A stretch of 12,831 nt of DNA. Origin: Conidiobolus incongruus B7586. Its lineage: Eukaryota; Entomophthoromycota; Entomophthoromycetes; Entomophthorales; Conidiobolaceae. This document shows, piece by piece, positions 1 through 10,069 of the stretch. The notes under the pieces are model-generated. The model made no database searches and had not been told where the DNA came from. It saw nothing but the letters and a program-made list of their open reading frames with translations. How positions within the stretch are numbered: position 1 is the first letter of the stretch; every line of letters starts with the position of its first letter. The stretch is taken from contig JNEM01010057.1 of NCBI GenBank assembly GCA_000697335.1, positions 1-12,831 on the forward strand, read 5' to 3'. Both the position numbers and the translations under genes were made by a program.

Positions 1-2374
1 TATTATTTAAAAGAATTGTGGTTAAATTGCATTTTTATTAAAATAAAAAAAATTGTGATATTAATTATTACTTATTAATAAAATTGAATTAAATATTAAA
101 TCTTGAATAATTGATCTTTTAATAAAAAGACATTAAATATATATATTTCAAAAGTTTATATTTTTGATATATATATTTAATAAAATTAAATATCTATTTA
201 AAACTTTAAAAATTAATAATTCCTAGTTATTTGATTTTAAGGCAATAATAATAAAATCAGTTTTATATATTAAAATATTAATTCATAGTTTTTAATATAA
301 TAATAGGTATATTTAATTTATGAACATTTTGTGTTATATTTAAAATTATCAATCAATCTAAAGATATTAAAATTAAATTTTATTTTATGAATTTTATTTG
401 AACTTATTATAATATGTTTATAAGGATCTTTTATTATTAACAAATTTTAAAATCTAAATTTTATTTTACTATTGCTATATTTTTTCAATTCCTAGTTGAA
501 TATTAAATTTAAAGTCGAATCAGATCTTTATTTTTAAATAGTTAGTAAAATATAATTAAACTGTATTTTTATCAAAATTTGGATATATTTGTTAAATTGA
601 TGAAATTTTAAATATTTGATATATAACGATGTTTAATTAACATTCATCAATATAAATGTAGTTAATATATAAATATAAAGGTATACATTATGCATATTAT
701 AAATTTTATATTATTTTTGTACTTAAACATGATAGCAAAAAAGATATATATAATAATTAATGTATTATTAGATTTGTAATTTTATCAAAATTATATTAAA
801 TTCCTGAATAATTAACTGTATAAAGTTTATTTTTATTATACTAATTTTTAGGAATTAAATATAAGCAAAGGTGAAATATTCTTAGAAACCCCCAAGCAAT
901 TTGATTATTAATCTTTAATATTAATGGTTATTGTTTTTAAGTTAAATATATTTATATTAATTATTTGTTTTGAAGTTAGTTCAAAATTTTTAAAATATTT
1001 TCTTGATTAAGAAAAAAAATAAATTCAATTTCAAATCAATAATACTATAACATCAGATATTGGTATAAACAGTTTGTAAAATATGAAGTGTGTACATATA
1101 TAACTAATGTAATTTACAAACTATATTTTAAATATTGGTTGATTTACAAAGGAATTTTGCAAAAGACTCGTTTCAATTTTATTTCACTTTATCATGGTCT
1201 TGAAGTAATGTATTATTGATTTTATTTGTCATAGAATTAAAACAATTTTATTATTCCAATTTAATGCTTTCAATTTTCATTTAACTTGAATTTATATATA
1301 ACATTATATTACCATTATCATGATAGAAAAAACATGTATAAGGATTACTAAACTTGATTAAATGATTCTGATGGTTCTTATAGTAAATTAAAGCGAAAAA
1401 TAAGGTAAAAGGTATTTCATACCAGTAAACCATTTTAACATAAAAATTAATTTAATATTAAAAAGTTTTCAAAAGTAGATTGATATTTAACATCAACAAA
1501 TAATTTTAAAATCAACAAATATATTATCAACAACGATAAATATCAAAAATGTAATTTTTAATGATATTATCAATAAATCAATAGATGATGATTATATTCA
1601 AAATTATCAACTTTCACAATAGTTATAATAAATAATATTATGTTAATTATGTTTAAAACTCCAAAATATTCAAGGTATAGATTTACCAATATAGAATAAA
1701 ATCAAATATTCTACCTCAATGTGGAAATTCAATTGTTTTAATGAAATACAAATAATATAAATATGAATATATATTAAATAGTAATAAAAATACATAAATA
1801 TATTTAATTTTTATATATTAATTTATCCTTTAATTATATATTTTATCTAATATTATTTAAAATGTCTAAAAATTATCAATATTTGATACATATTTTTTAT
1901 CTAATTTGTTTTGTTATATGACAATATTTATTATATCATAATATATTTGATATTTTTTATTTTGATTGCTTACTAAAATTCATTTATAAGCTGAATATGT
2001 TGAGTATTGCAAGAAAGCATTAAAATTCAAAAATGAATTGAATAATATGTTTATACTAAATTAGTTAGTTCAGCGTGATTTTGCTTTATAATACTCCTCA
2101 GTCCCGAGTTGGGAAAATAGTAATTTTGTAAAAGTCAGATTAAGATAAACACATGAATTTGCTGATGAAAATATCATTTTGATTAATCATTTAATAAATA
2201 TGAATAATAAATTTTTATGTTATCAAATAATAACAAATTATACAATTAATAGGGAATTATTAGTTTTATAAATTATTGCTTGAACATATTAAGCTTTAAA
2301 TAGATGCATACCAATAAAAATGGTGTGAATATAATAAATTAAATACTTGAATATTCCCTATTTGGTGCTAAATT
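1..2374. other. AT-rich gene-free region left of the receptor gene
   Basis: No coding region is supported here. All six frames are broken often, and the DNA is dominated by A and T with many short runs. I see no tRNA, rRNA or transposon-like structure. The only features worth naming are a 10-bp-arm inverted repeat at 1071-1122, an 11-bp direct repeat (AATTCCTAGTT at 218-228 and 487-497) and three ATCAACAA words at 1492-1533. The last few hundred bases should hold the 3' UTR of the minus-strand receptor gene, but I found no clear AATAAA signal on that strand. Confidence 0.7.
1071..1122. repeat. Inverted repeat, 10-bp perfect arms
   Basis: AGTTTGTAAA at 1071-1080 is exactly complementary to TTTACAAACT at 1113-1122, with a 32-base spacer that includes TGTACA. 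TTTACAAA appears again at 1143-1150. No gene lies nearby. It could be a small hairpin or a chance pairing in AT-rich DNA, and no terminal duplication suggests a mobile element. Confidence 0.45.
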
Positions 2375-3763
2375 TTAAAGGAGTAATCTGACTTGCTGGT
2401 CAGAAAGCTCTTTAGTGCTAGAAGCAGTTGATTGAATGGAAAGTCTATGTTGATGCTGTATGTATGAAGGTGTATTTTGATTGTTTCTATTAACTGAAGC
2501 GTTTCGAGACGGAAGGTGAGAGGCGGAAGTGGATGATTGGCGTGATAGAACAATGGAAGGCACTCTGCCTGAGTTGGGAACAGGTGAATTTATGTCGGTA
2601 TAGTCAATAGGCTCAGGTCGCTGTGGTGTTACAGCGCAGTTGTTGGAAAACGTGGAGGTTAGTTTACTAAATCTGGTGGTGTTTGGAGGGATTGGAGGAT
2701 GCGGGTGACTGTTATCAAGTGTATAGGGAAGGATCATGGCATTCTTGGCCAGGTAGCGCTGGACGATAAATCGCATCAAACAATTAAAGACTCTGGCTGG
2801 ATAAGTTAAAAGATTGAAAGAAGTAGAATGCTGTAATGGTGGAAGATCCATATGTTTAGGTTGAGTTGAGTATTTTTTGATAAGGATATCCTTAATATTA
2901 AGCCATATTTCAGGTAAAGCTGGATCAAACAAAAACACTAATGCATTCAAGAACCCTGCTGAATAAGACGGAACATAGTAGAAATAATTTTCCACCAAAC
3001 CCTGTCCACCACCTAATAACTTCATATTTGCTATGATTAAATAAGGTGTTTGTGTTATAACAGGAATAAGAGGATAAAATATGAGCCTACGGACCACTTG
3101 ATCAACTCTAGATTGTATACTTTCAGAAATTTGCTCAACATGAGGAGATTGGTGGCCTCTTGTCCCCATCATATCCATCATATCCTGGTTATATTTTGTG
3201 AGTTTTAGCACTACTCTAATGATAGCAACAAAGCAGAAGATAACAGAGATTGTTTCCCAGAAGCATAACAAAACCCAAAATAATAGTACATTGTAAGGAG
3301 GACCCGTCAAATAGAATAGTCCACATTTCCCCATAGCTAGAGCAATCATTGTAAATGGGAAAATGATGATGAAAGCAGCTACAAAGCTCATTGTAACATA
3401 AAATCTTTCATTCAATCTAGGGTTATGCTGCTGGTGAACAAATACCATTTGCAGGTTAAAAGCCATAGCTGAAGTGAGGAAAATATATACTAAATTAACA
3501 AAGTAACCCACAGCAATCACCATGTTGCAGGTGATGGTATCTTGTAAGTCAATTTGTATATATGAAATGCAACAGAATACAAAATCAGCCAATCCAATCC
3601 ACATTGACAGTCGAAAAGACAGGCGTTTAGCAGCTGTAAAACCATAATAGCCAGTTGTAAAGACCACCACTACCACCATAAAGGCACCAACTAGAGAGAT
3701 ACTATTGATTGTATCTAGTGTTCGGTTCAAGGTATTTGTTTGCTCTATTGTAAATTCAGCCAT
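2375..3763 (-). CDS. Seven-transmembrane G-protein-coupled receptor, fungal type
   Basis: A 462-residue plasma-membrane receptor expected to signal through a heterotrimeric G protein; its ligand cannot be told. Seven hydrophobic segments lie near residues 21-44, 51-71, 80-104, 121-144, 155-188, 224-248 and 262-290. The short N-terminus has one N-glycosylation site (NRT, 13-15). C79 before helix 3 and C147 after helix 4 could form the usual extracellular disulfide. Helix 2 has LAD, helix 6 has FYPLIPVITQTP, and helix 7 ends in FDPAL (D280-P281) where rhodopsin-class receptors have NPxxY. No DRY motif follows helix 3. The third inner loop (about 190-222) is moderate. The inner tail of about 170 residues is rich in Ser, Thr, Asn and Pro, which fits regulation by phosphorylation. 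The ATG at 3763 has A at -3 and G at +4 and is the first ATG after the TATA box. No intron is needed. Family placement (cAMP-receptor-like/Git3 versus rhodopsin-like) is open. Confidence 0.92.
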   Translation of the reverse strand: MAEFTIEQTNTLNRTLDTINSISLVGAFMVVVVVFTTGYYGFTAAKRLSFRLSMWIGLADFVFCCISYIQIDLQDTITCNMVIAVGYFVNLVYIFLTSAMAFNLQMVFVHQQHNPRLNERFYVTMSFVAAFIIIFPFTMIALAMGKCGLFYLTGPPYNVLLFWVLLCFWETISVIFCFVAIIRVVLKLTKYNQDMMDMMGTRGHQSPHVEQISESIQSRVDQVVRRLIFYPLIPVITQTPYLIIANMKLLGGGQGLVENYFYYVPSYSAGFLNALVFLFDPALPEIWLNIKDILIKKYSTQPKHMDLPPLQHSTSFNLLTYPARVFNCLMRFIVQRYLAKNAMILPYTLDNSHPHPPIPPNTTRFSKLTSTFSNNCAVTPQRPEPIDYTDINSPVPNSGRVPSIVLSRQSSTSASHLPSRNASVNRNNQNTPSYIQHQHRLSIQSTASSTKELSDQQVRLLL

Positions 3764-3897
3764 TATTTCAACCCAGATTAAGGATTAAGCTTATCGAAAG
3801 ATACAATATCGAATAAAAAAAATAAACAAATCCCAAAAAATCAACTTAATCGTTGAAACTTGATTAAAACGTGAAATGGTATCAAATTCTTGAATGG

Positions 3898-3962
3898 AAC
3901 CCCTTTATATATGGATTATTAGTTTAAGGAGAGCTTGCGGAGGTGTAGCCAATAAAGGGGTT
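3898..3962. repeat. 11-bp inverted repeat with AGGGGTT in both arms
   Basis: AACCCCTTTAT at 3898-3908 is the exact reverse complement of ATAAAGGGGTT at 3952-3962, with a 43-base spacer. The arms contain CCCCT/AGGGG, the core of yeast stress-response elements. The left arm carries the TATA box and the right arm abuts a CCAAT box, so the repeat is more likely a pair of protein-binding sites than an RNA hairpin. Confidence 0.6.
3904..3911 (-). promoter_or_regulatory. TATA box of the receptor gene
   Basis: On the minus strand this reads TATATAAA followed by GGGG, about 140 bases before the receptor ATG. No ATG lies between it and the start codon on that strand, which fits it as the core promoter. 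It overlaps the left arm of an 11-bp inverted repeat (3898-3908 with 3952-3962). Confidence 0.6.
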
Positions 3963-3993
3963 GATAATTGGTGAGCCCCATGGGTTGAATTGG
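3949..3993. promoter_or_regulatory. Cluster of three CCAAT boxes upstream of the receptor gene
   Basis: CCAAT lies on the plus strand at 3949-3953 and on the minus strand at 3967-3971 and 3989-3993. The last two sit inside an 8-bp direct repeat, AATTGGTG (3966-3973 and 3988-3995), spaced 22 bp. The cluster begins about 40 bp beyond the TATA box, a usual place for HAP/NF-Y binding. The block is also clearly richer in G and C than the DNA further right. Confidence 0.6.
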
Positions 3994-3999
3994 TGGGGA

Positions 4000-6260
4000 G
4001 TGAATCTTAATTAGTTAATACTGAATGTCAAACAATTAAGCTTAAATGTTATGAATGATGATCAGTATACTGTTGAATCAAGTTTTCCATTATCTTCACA
4101 GCATATATAATGTTCTTTATTGATTACAGTTCTGTATGCTATTGAATAATTAGCGAATTAAAATGCGATCATTGATATATTTGACTGTTATCAATAATCA
4201 GATTCTTTGTTTGATTATCCAAATAATATAATATTGACTATTGATAGCTTATTTTTTATTATTACAATAAAATATAGTTTATATCAGATATATAATTATT
4301 GAGATATATATTATATTCAATAATGTATCTGATAGACTAGTTTCATATAAATATAAAATGGGGCTTAGCTAAGTAAAATTATTAATTGAAATTACTTAAA
4401 CTATATTAAAATTAGATTTTGATTTTTAAACTATTGTTTATTAAATAATCATTATTAATCACGTTCAAACTCTGATTAGCGTTAAAATTAATGAATATAT
4501 GTTAATTATTCATATTCTAATATATCTTGTATTTTAATTAATATTTCTATTTGAACAATGTTTAACATTTTCTTATTAATAATATTTATTTTATTAATTT
4601 CATCTATTGATAATCTTTTGTATTATTCCAATTATCAATGTTAGTAATAATATTAAAATCAAAGTATTGATTAATATAATGAAAATCTCAAAATGGAGTG
4701 AATGAACCAAATATAGCGTATCAGTGATTTTTTGCTTATTAAAATTAAATATATATAAATATAATAAATAAAACAAATTCACAATATATAATAACAAGAA
4801 AAATTAATAATCATTAATTATTATATTTGGTTACAATTCCTGATTATAATTTAGTTCGTTCATTAATATTTAACCATTATCATAGATTAAACTAAGATTA
4901 ATTTGAAATCATATTTCACTAAAATTTAATACAATTCTATTTCAAGTACAAATTATATAAATCTTAGGAATATCATATAATGATTATATTAAAGTATCCT
5001 TTATATGATCAAGTTTATTTCTATTTCTAACGAAATTATTTTCAAATTTAATAACAAAAATAAATATTATAATCTAATTTTAAATTCTTATAGATATTAT
5101 CATGAATATATTAAATAACCATAACTTAAATATCTCAATATTTTCTCATATAAATAAGTTATTAATAATATAATTCAATTCATTCATATAGAATTGGGAG
5201 ATGGGATAAAAAATATGTAATAAGAATATCCTTATATTGATGTCAAAAATTAATATAGGATTCAGAAAAATAATTAGCATATAGGTGATATTTCGATAAA
5301 CCTAGTAATACAGGCAAAACTGATATCTTAAACAATGGCTCTTAGACAAATTTATCAGAATATTTTCAAAAATAATTTTATATTAACAATATGAATTTAC
5401 TCTCTCTATACCTTGTCCAGGGTTTCTTTTGAATACTACTTTATTCAAAATTAAAGTTAACTAGAAAATATTAATTTCTTATAGTATATTTCGAGGACAG
5501 TGGATTTTTGAAATTACAAAAAAGATAATTTATGAGATCAAGAATGAAATTAAAATACCTTTTAATCTAGTATTTTTTGAATAAATCTTAAATAGTGAGA
5601 TCGAGTATAGATGAAGGAAAAATCAAAACAGGATGAAGATCATTTAATTACAAGTTAATTTAGTAATCAAGCTTTGTAATAGGTTTTGTTATATATCCTA
5701 ATCATTCTAGAAAATTTTTATTCATATTATGAAAGGAAATTAATCTCAAACCACAATATAAACATACAAAAGGATCTTTAGCGAAAAAAATTACATATAA
5801 TATTTAAGTAAATGAGTATTTATCTTAAATGAGTATTATATATCATTAATAATTTGTAATTCATATGATAAGTATAATATTGAAATAATAAACACCATTC
5901 ATTATTTTTAGGCTGATTTATTATTCAATTGAAAATCTAACTAAATGAATTAAATCTGAATAAATAGAATAGTATTTATGGAATTTAGATATTATACTGT
6001 TTATGCTTTTGATAAAATTCATCCTTATTATACAAGATAATTTTGAAATTGGTATTTTACCTCTAATATACAAATCATTTATTTCATAAATTGTAATCAA
6101 GAAAAGAAATATAACTGTATTAGTAATTTTATTAAAGTAACGATTATACTAAATTGAAATATTGTCTACAAGTAATATTCAAATATGTAAAAGTAAAAAT
6201 AAATCTTAGTTGATAGAATATTGGCAATTTTTTCTCTATTTAAAGATGAATTTTAAAAAA
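4000..6260. other. AT-rich gene-free region between receptor and NDUFA13 genes
   Basis: No reading frame here looks coding. The longest open stretch (4600-4797, minus) begins with TTG and encodes mostly Leu, Ile, Asn, Lys and Tyr, as expected from random AT-rich DNA. Small hairpins such as ATCATATAA/TTATATGAT (4972-5009) are present and probably due to chance. No RNA gene or mobile element was recognised. Confidence 0.65.
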
Positions 6261-6265
6261 TGTTG

Positions 6266-6281
6266 TTACCATATATGGTAA
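6266..6281. promoter_or_regulatory. 16-bp palindrome containing a CArG box
   Basis: TTACCATATATGGTAA is a perfect 16-bp palindrome whose core, CCATATATGG, matches the CC(A/T)6GG site bound by SRF/Mcm1-type MADS-box proteins. It lies about 245 bp upstream of the NDUFA13 start, just before a tandem repeat. Binding is inferred from the motif only. Confidence 0.45.
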
Positions 6282-6293
6282 ATGGCACCTCAA

Positions 6294-6335
6294 TTTTTAA
6301 TATTTAATATTTAATATTTTATATTTAATATATAA
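6294..6335. repeat. Tandem repeat of TATTTAA, six units
   Basis: Six consecutive 7-bp units run from 6294: TTTTTAA, TATTTAA, TATTTAA, TATTTTA, TATTTAA, TATATAA. Three are identical and three differ by one or two bases. It is a low-complexity minisatellite in the NDUFA13 upstream region and may act as easily melted or nucleosome-poor DNA. Confidence 0.75.
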
Positions 6336-6396
6336 TAATGTTGTCCCATAATTTTAAGAGTTTTCGATTGATTCAAATTTATTCATTTGATATGTA

Positions 6397-6401
6397 CCAA
6401 T
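6397..6401 (+). promoter_or_regulatory. CCAAT box upstream of NDUFA13
   Basis: A single CCAAT in the context TACCAATTG lies about 120 bp before the NDUFA13 ATG. Respiratory-chain genes in fungi are often controlled by HAP/CCAAT-binding complexes, so the role is plausible. No strong TATA box is seen between it and the gene. Confidence 0.35.
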
Positions 6402-6523
6402 TGAGTATTGAAAGTGATATTAAATTGATTATCTAATCTATAACCCATCAGTTAAATACCAGCACTAAATACTATTTGATCTTTCATTTAACTTTATAAT
6501 ATAATTAACAACAAATATTAATA

Positions 6524-6886
6524 ATGGCTTTCCAAGATATGCCCCCTCAAGGAGGTTTTCCTACCATTCGTGTCAATCGTAATCTTCCCAAAAGCAGACT
6601 TACTGGTGTTACCATTTTTGGAGGAGTTATTGCTTTATCATTCTATGGATTTCACAGAGTTTTAGAAGGAAAGAGAGAAAGAAAAGAACTTCATCGTGAA
6701 AAAGTTTGGGCTAGAATTCATTTGGTTCCTTTACTCGAAGCTGAGGCTGACCGTGATAAGTACCGCAGAGGTCAAGCTGCTTTAGCTCGTGAAGCTGAAA
6801 TCATGAAGGGTGTTCCTGGATGGAAAGTTGGTCAATCTGTCTATAACACCGACAAATATGTTGCTCCTTCAGTATACATTCAATAA
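6524..6886 (+). CDS. NDUFA13: NADH:ubiquinone oxidoreductase (complex I) subunit NDUFA13 / GRIM-19
   Basis: A complete 120-residue accessory subunit of mitochondrial complex I, anchored in the inner membrane. It matches the family along its length as I recall the animal protein: QDMPPQGG near the N-terminus (4-11), NRNLPKSRL (18-26), one membrane helix at about 27-47, a charged helical stretch (48-66), LVPLLEAEADR (67-77) and EAEIMKGVPGWKVGQSVYNT (90-109). It is shorter than the 144-residue human protein, lacking most of the C-terminal extension. There is no cleavable targeting peptide, as usual for this subunit. The ATG has A at -3 and G at +4, and the coding region is one exon. It stands about 2.8 kb from the receptor gene and 3.5 kb from the GATA gene, so no functional grouping is implied. 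Its presence shows an aerobic mitochondrion with complex I. GRIM-19 has a cell-death role in mammals, which should not be assumed here. Confidence 0.97.
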   Translation: MAFQDMPPQGGFPTIRVNRNLPKSRLTGVTIFGGVIALSFYGFHRVLEGKRERKELHREKVWARIHLVPLLEAEADRDKYRRGQAALAREAEIMKGVPGWKVGQSVYNTDKYVAPSVYIQ

Positions 6887-9800
6887 GTAACTGATAAAGG
6901 TATATTAACTTTTCGTAGTTTATAATTTGATATTAAGTTATATTATTTAGAAAAAAAATGTTAACAATTTCCTGATAAAATTCAAGTTTTTAATTATATA
7001 ACCATTTTGTTGAGTTTAGTTTGTTAAATGAGACTTTACTTGTTTCATCGTTTATAATTTTTCAATCCTCAATTTTAATTATTTAATATTTATAGATCTA
7101 GTATTTTTATTTGACCTAATCCACAAGTAATTATCGAGGTTTTTCTTTTTACATCCTCTAATTCATTTTCAGTCCTTTTTGTTTGTCAAGATTTATTATT
7201 CTCTTGGTAACAACTTTATTAACTTGTTATTGCTAGATATCAAATATTGATAAATAACACTGAAAAATATAGATGTATTAACTTGAGAATATTTTAATTC
7301 GTATTTATAAATATCGAGAAATTTGTAAATTTTATTTATTGATAAAAATATTTGCTGATTTATATTATATTTAGTAAATTCAATATCTATTGACTCCGCT
7401 ATCTTTTTAATGTTTACTAGTAACATTTATTACGAACCCTTCTTATATAACAATTTATAATTAATAATACCATTGATTCCCAATTGAGCTTAATTTTATT
7501 CATTAATATTTGGTATCTATCAGTAATAAGTAAATATATAAATTTATGTATCTTTATAACTCAAGTCATCTCTGTAAAGTTACCATTATTTTTAGTTCAC
7601 TAACTTTCAATTATAATACAATTATTTGAAATTAATTTTCAACATTTATCATCAAGATATTCTACTCTTTTGTATCAGTAATTTATAAATTTAGTTTTTT
7701 CTATAAAACTTTGTAAGAAGTTAATTTTAAAAGATTAATCTATACATAGAAGCAATCAACTAATGATTGTAATAATTCGAGGTATCCTTATTCATCTAAT
7801 ATTATAAATATTTAATATAAAATCTTGAGATATTTTATCAAATATATCTAAGTTATCACGAGCAATTACTTGTAATACTTAATATAATTTATGATCAATA
7901 TAGATGATATATAGATAAAAAATTTATATTTAATAATAATAAATATTATAAAATGAGGTCTTGATTTATAAATTTGACAAAATTTTGATATTAATTTTAT
8001 TTTTTGCAAAGTTTGAAATGATTTACTCAAAAATAAATGAAAAATTTTTTTCCCAACTTTCAAACTATATCATGTTTTTTCTCTAATAGCCAACGAGTTT
8101 TATAGCAATTATAATACATAATCATACACAAATCACAACGTTTAATATTCTATTAATAAAGTCTAAAATAATTAATGCCTCTTCATATTAGGTCATTTAT
8201 GAATGTACATTACAAAATCTGCTTTAAATACTGAGAATGATATTTACCGTATTTAATAATTTTCAATTAGCTATAAATGATATGATCTACAACACTCTGT
8301 TATATTTTCATCATGTATAAAAATATGAGATATTCATGAGAAGTAAAATTTAACTTATTATAAACACGAAATGTTATAAATAAATATTATTGAGAAAATT
8401 GTAAAATCTCTGTGTTAATTTCATACACACATATATATATATGTTGCACTAGTATTTATATTAATATGTTAAAATCAAATAGGACATAATAGTTGTAACT
8501 TAAAAAATTAAAATTTCAAGAATTATAAAAATAGTCATATGATGTTATAATTAAAATAACTTCAAAGTTTGCAAGTAAATTTAAAATTAGTCAGTAATCA
8601 AACAAATATTTGAAATTTAAGGATAAATTTATTAAATAATGAATATAAAAGGATATTCTGTCTCTTAATTGTTGCATGAAGGATTATTAATAAATTCAAA
8701 AATTATGTACGTAATCTGTGATTTGGTTATAGAAAAAATCTTATTACTATCTCTATAATATTCAATTATCTGAAATAGTGAACTCAGCTTAATACTCTTT
8801 TTACCATATATATATATATATATCTTATTGTATTTAGCTAGCGCTTTTTTGTATATTTAGATTTTGGTCTTACATTAGATTTCTCTTTGGAAGTAGGAGA
8901 ATTATTCTGGAAAGGTTAGTAGTTCAAATAATTCACCAAATATTTTCTTGGATTTAGAAAAATTGATAAATTGGACATTTTTTAACGGTGTATATTCAAT
9001 ATAATTATATCTTGTCAAATATTGGTTATATAATATTTATTTTATTTTATTAATCTAAAACATAAATAATTTAACATTATGAATTGATGAATAAAGTTAA
9101 TCTATGGTCAAGTCATTTTATATCCAAATATCCATCTTTATAATTCGCTGATTAAATCAATTTTAAATATTTATAGCAAACATCGATTTGAATGCTTTTT
9201 ATTCAATTACAAATTTGTTAAGCTTAATATGAAAGCAAATATCAAATTTAAATACAAATAGAGTGATATCGAATGTTATAGATCCATTATATACAATCTT
9301 TATAGTGTCTATTGATATATATCATGACCCAAATTATTCAATATAAACTATGCTTTAATAATTGTTTCACAAGTTTTAAAAATTGCTAAAATAGTGTTTA
9401 CAAAGTGTTTTAGCAAAATTTTTATTTGTTTTATCCTCATAAAAAAGAAAATGAGTCAGGTGCTAAATTTCGGCGAATTTTCATTGGTTAAATAAATATA
9501 AAATAACTAAAGATTATATTTAACAATATGTGTTGGTTTAATTAAATTTTAGAGGATTATTATTGAAATGAAAGTTTGAAAAAGCGCTAAATGATATCAA
9601 AGATGATTACAGTGTTATAAGTAACTAATTTATTGATGAAAGGTAGAATTCAATTTGAAAAAAAGGCATTTCAAATATGATATCATTGAATGAAATGATG
9701 AGGTTGATTTTTATTGATGATTAATGATGGGATTCGACATGTTGGTTAAATTTGATTCGATTATAATTTCAGGTTGCATAAATTATTGGTTGATTTCTAA

Positions 9801-9990
9801 TCAATTAAAATAGCATTTAATCAATGATATTATTTCAATTATTAATAAATAACCTCTAATACAGCACCAGCAAGTATGAAATATGTATAAATCTCAATAG
9901 TGGTTATTTTAACCTATTAATGTGTTATTTCTTAATGATTGATTGATATTCATAATTCCAGTATATATCATATCACCAATCCAACGTTAG
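6887..9990. other. AT-rich gene-free region between NDUFA13 and the GATA gene
   Basis: The first 300 or so bases are rich in T and C on the plus strand and probably include the NDUFA13 3' UTR, though no AATAAA is obvious just after the stop. The rest is AT-rich with no convincing gene. Open stretches at 7196-7426 and 7866-8063 (minus) have random AT-rich composition. Local items are an (AT)9 run at 8806-8823, a slightly GC-richer patch at about 8836-8935, and an AP-1/Gcn4-like TGAGTCA at 9452-9458 inside a 14-codon open frame (9451-9495). No RNA gene or transposon was recognised. Confidence 0.65.
8806..8823. repeat. (AT)9 microsatellite
   Basis: Nine uninterrupted AT dinucleotides lie between TTACC and CTTATT. 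A shorter run, three AC units then about six AT units, lies near 8425-8442. These are simple repeats with no sign of function. Confidence 0.85.
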
Positions 9991-9999
9991 ATTATTAAA

Positions 10000-10004
10000 A
10001 GGGG
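10000..10004 (+). promoter_or_regulatory. AGGGG (STRE-like) motif, left copy
   Basis: AGGGGT in the context TTAAAAGGGGTAAT, about 400 bp before the GATA gene start. A second copy on the other strand is ACCCCT at 10243-10248. Outside this region I found AGGGGT/ACCCCT in non-coding DNA only in the receptor promoter. The likely reader is a C2H2 stress factor of Msn2/4 type, by analogy with yeast. Confidence 0.35.
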
Positions 10005-10069
10005 TAATAGTAAATAAAAAGCAGCTTTTGTTGGATAAGAATAATTCGAGTTGAAAGGAAAGGGCTGAG

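Noticed and set aside
2368-2553. 61-codon minus-strand frame overlapping the receptor tail
   Set aside because: A different frame of the receptor's own coding strand, without an ATG; the receptor frame is clearly the real one.
4600-4797. 65-codon minus-strand hydrophobic open frame
   Set aside because: Begins with TTG rather than ATG. The apparent membrane character (Leu, Ile, Phe, Tyr) is what T-rich codons give.
6887-7171. Possible 3' UTR intron: GT directly after the NDUFA13 stop and TTTTCAG at about 7165
   Set aside because: The donor GTAACT is not a strong match and such pairs are common in this DNA; no evidence that it is spliced.
7196-7426. 76-codon minus-strand open frame
   Set aside because: Has an ATG but random AT-rich composition, no recognisable domain, and lies in the 3' flank of NDUFA13.
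7866-8063. 65-codon minus-strand open frame
   Set aside because: The first codon is TTG and the composition is random AT-rich; no family likeness.
8880-8947. Possible tRNA end, because of TTCAAAT followed by ACCA
   Set aside because: The bases around TTCAAAT do not form a T stem, and no anticodon or acceptor stem can be paired upstream.
9690-9730. Possible C/D snoRNA, from several TGATGA words
   Set aside because: No CTGA D box or terminal stem was found at a suitable distance downstream.
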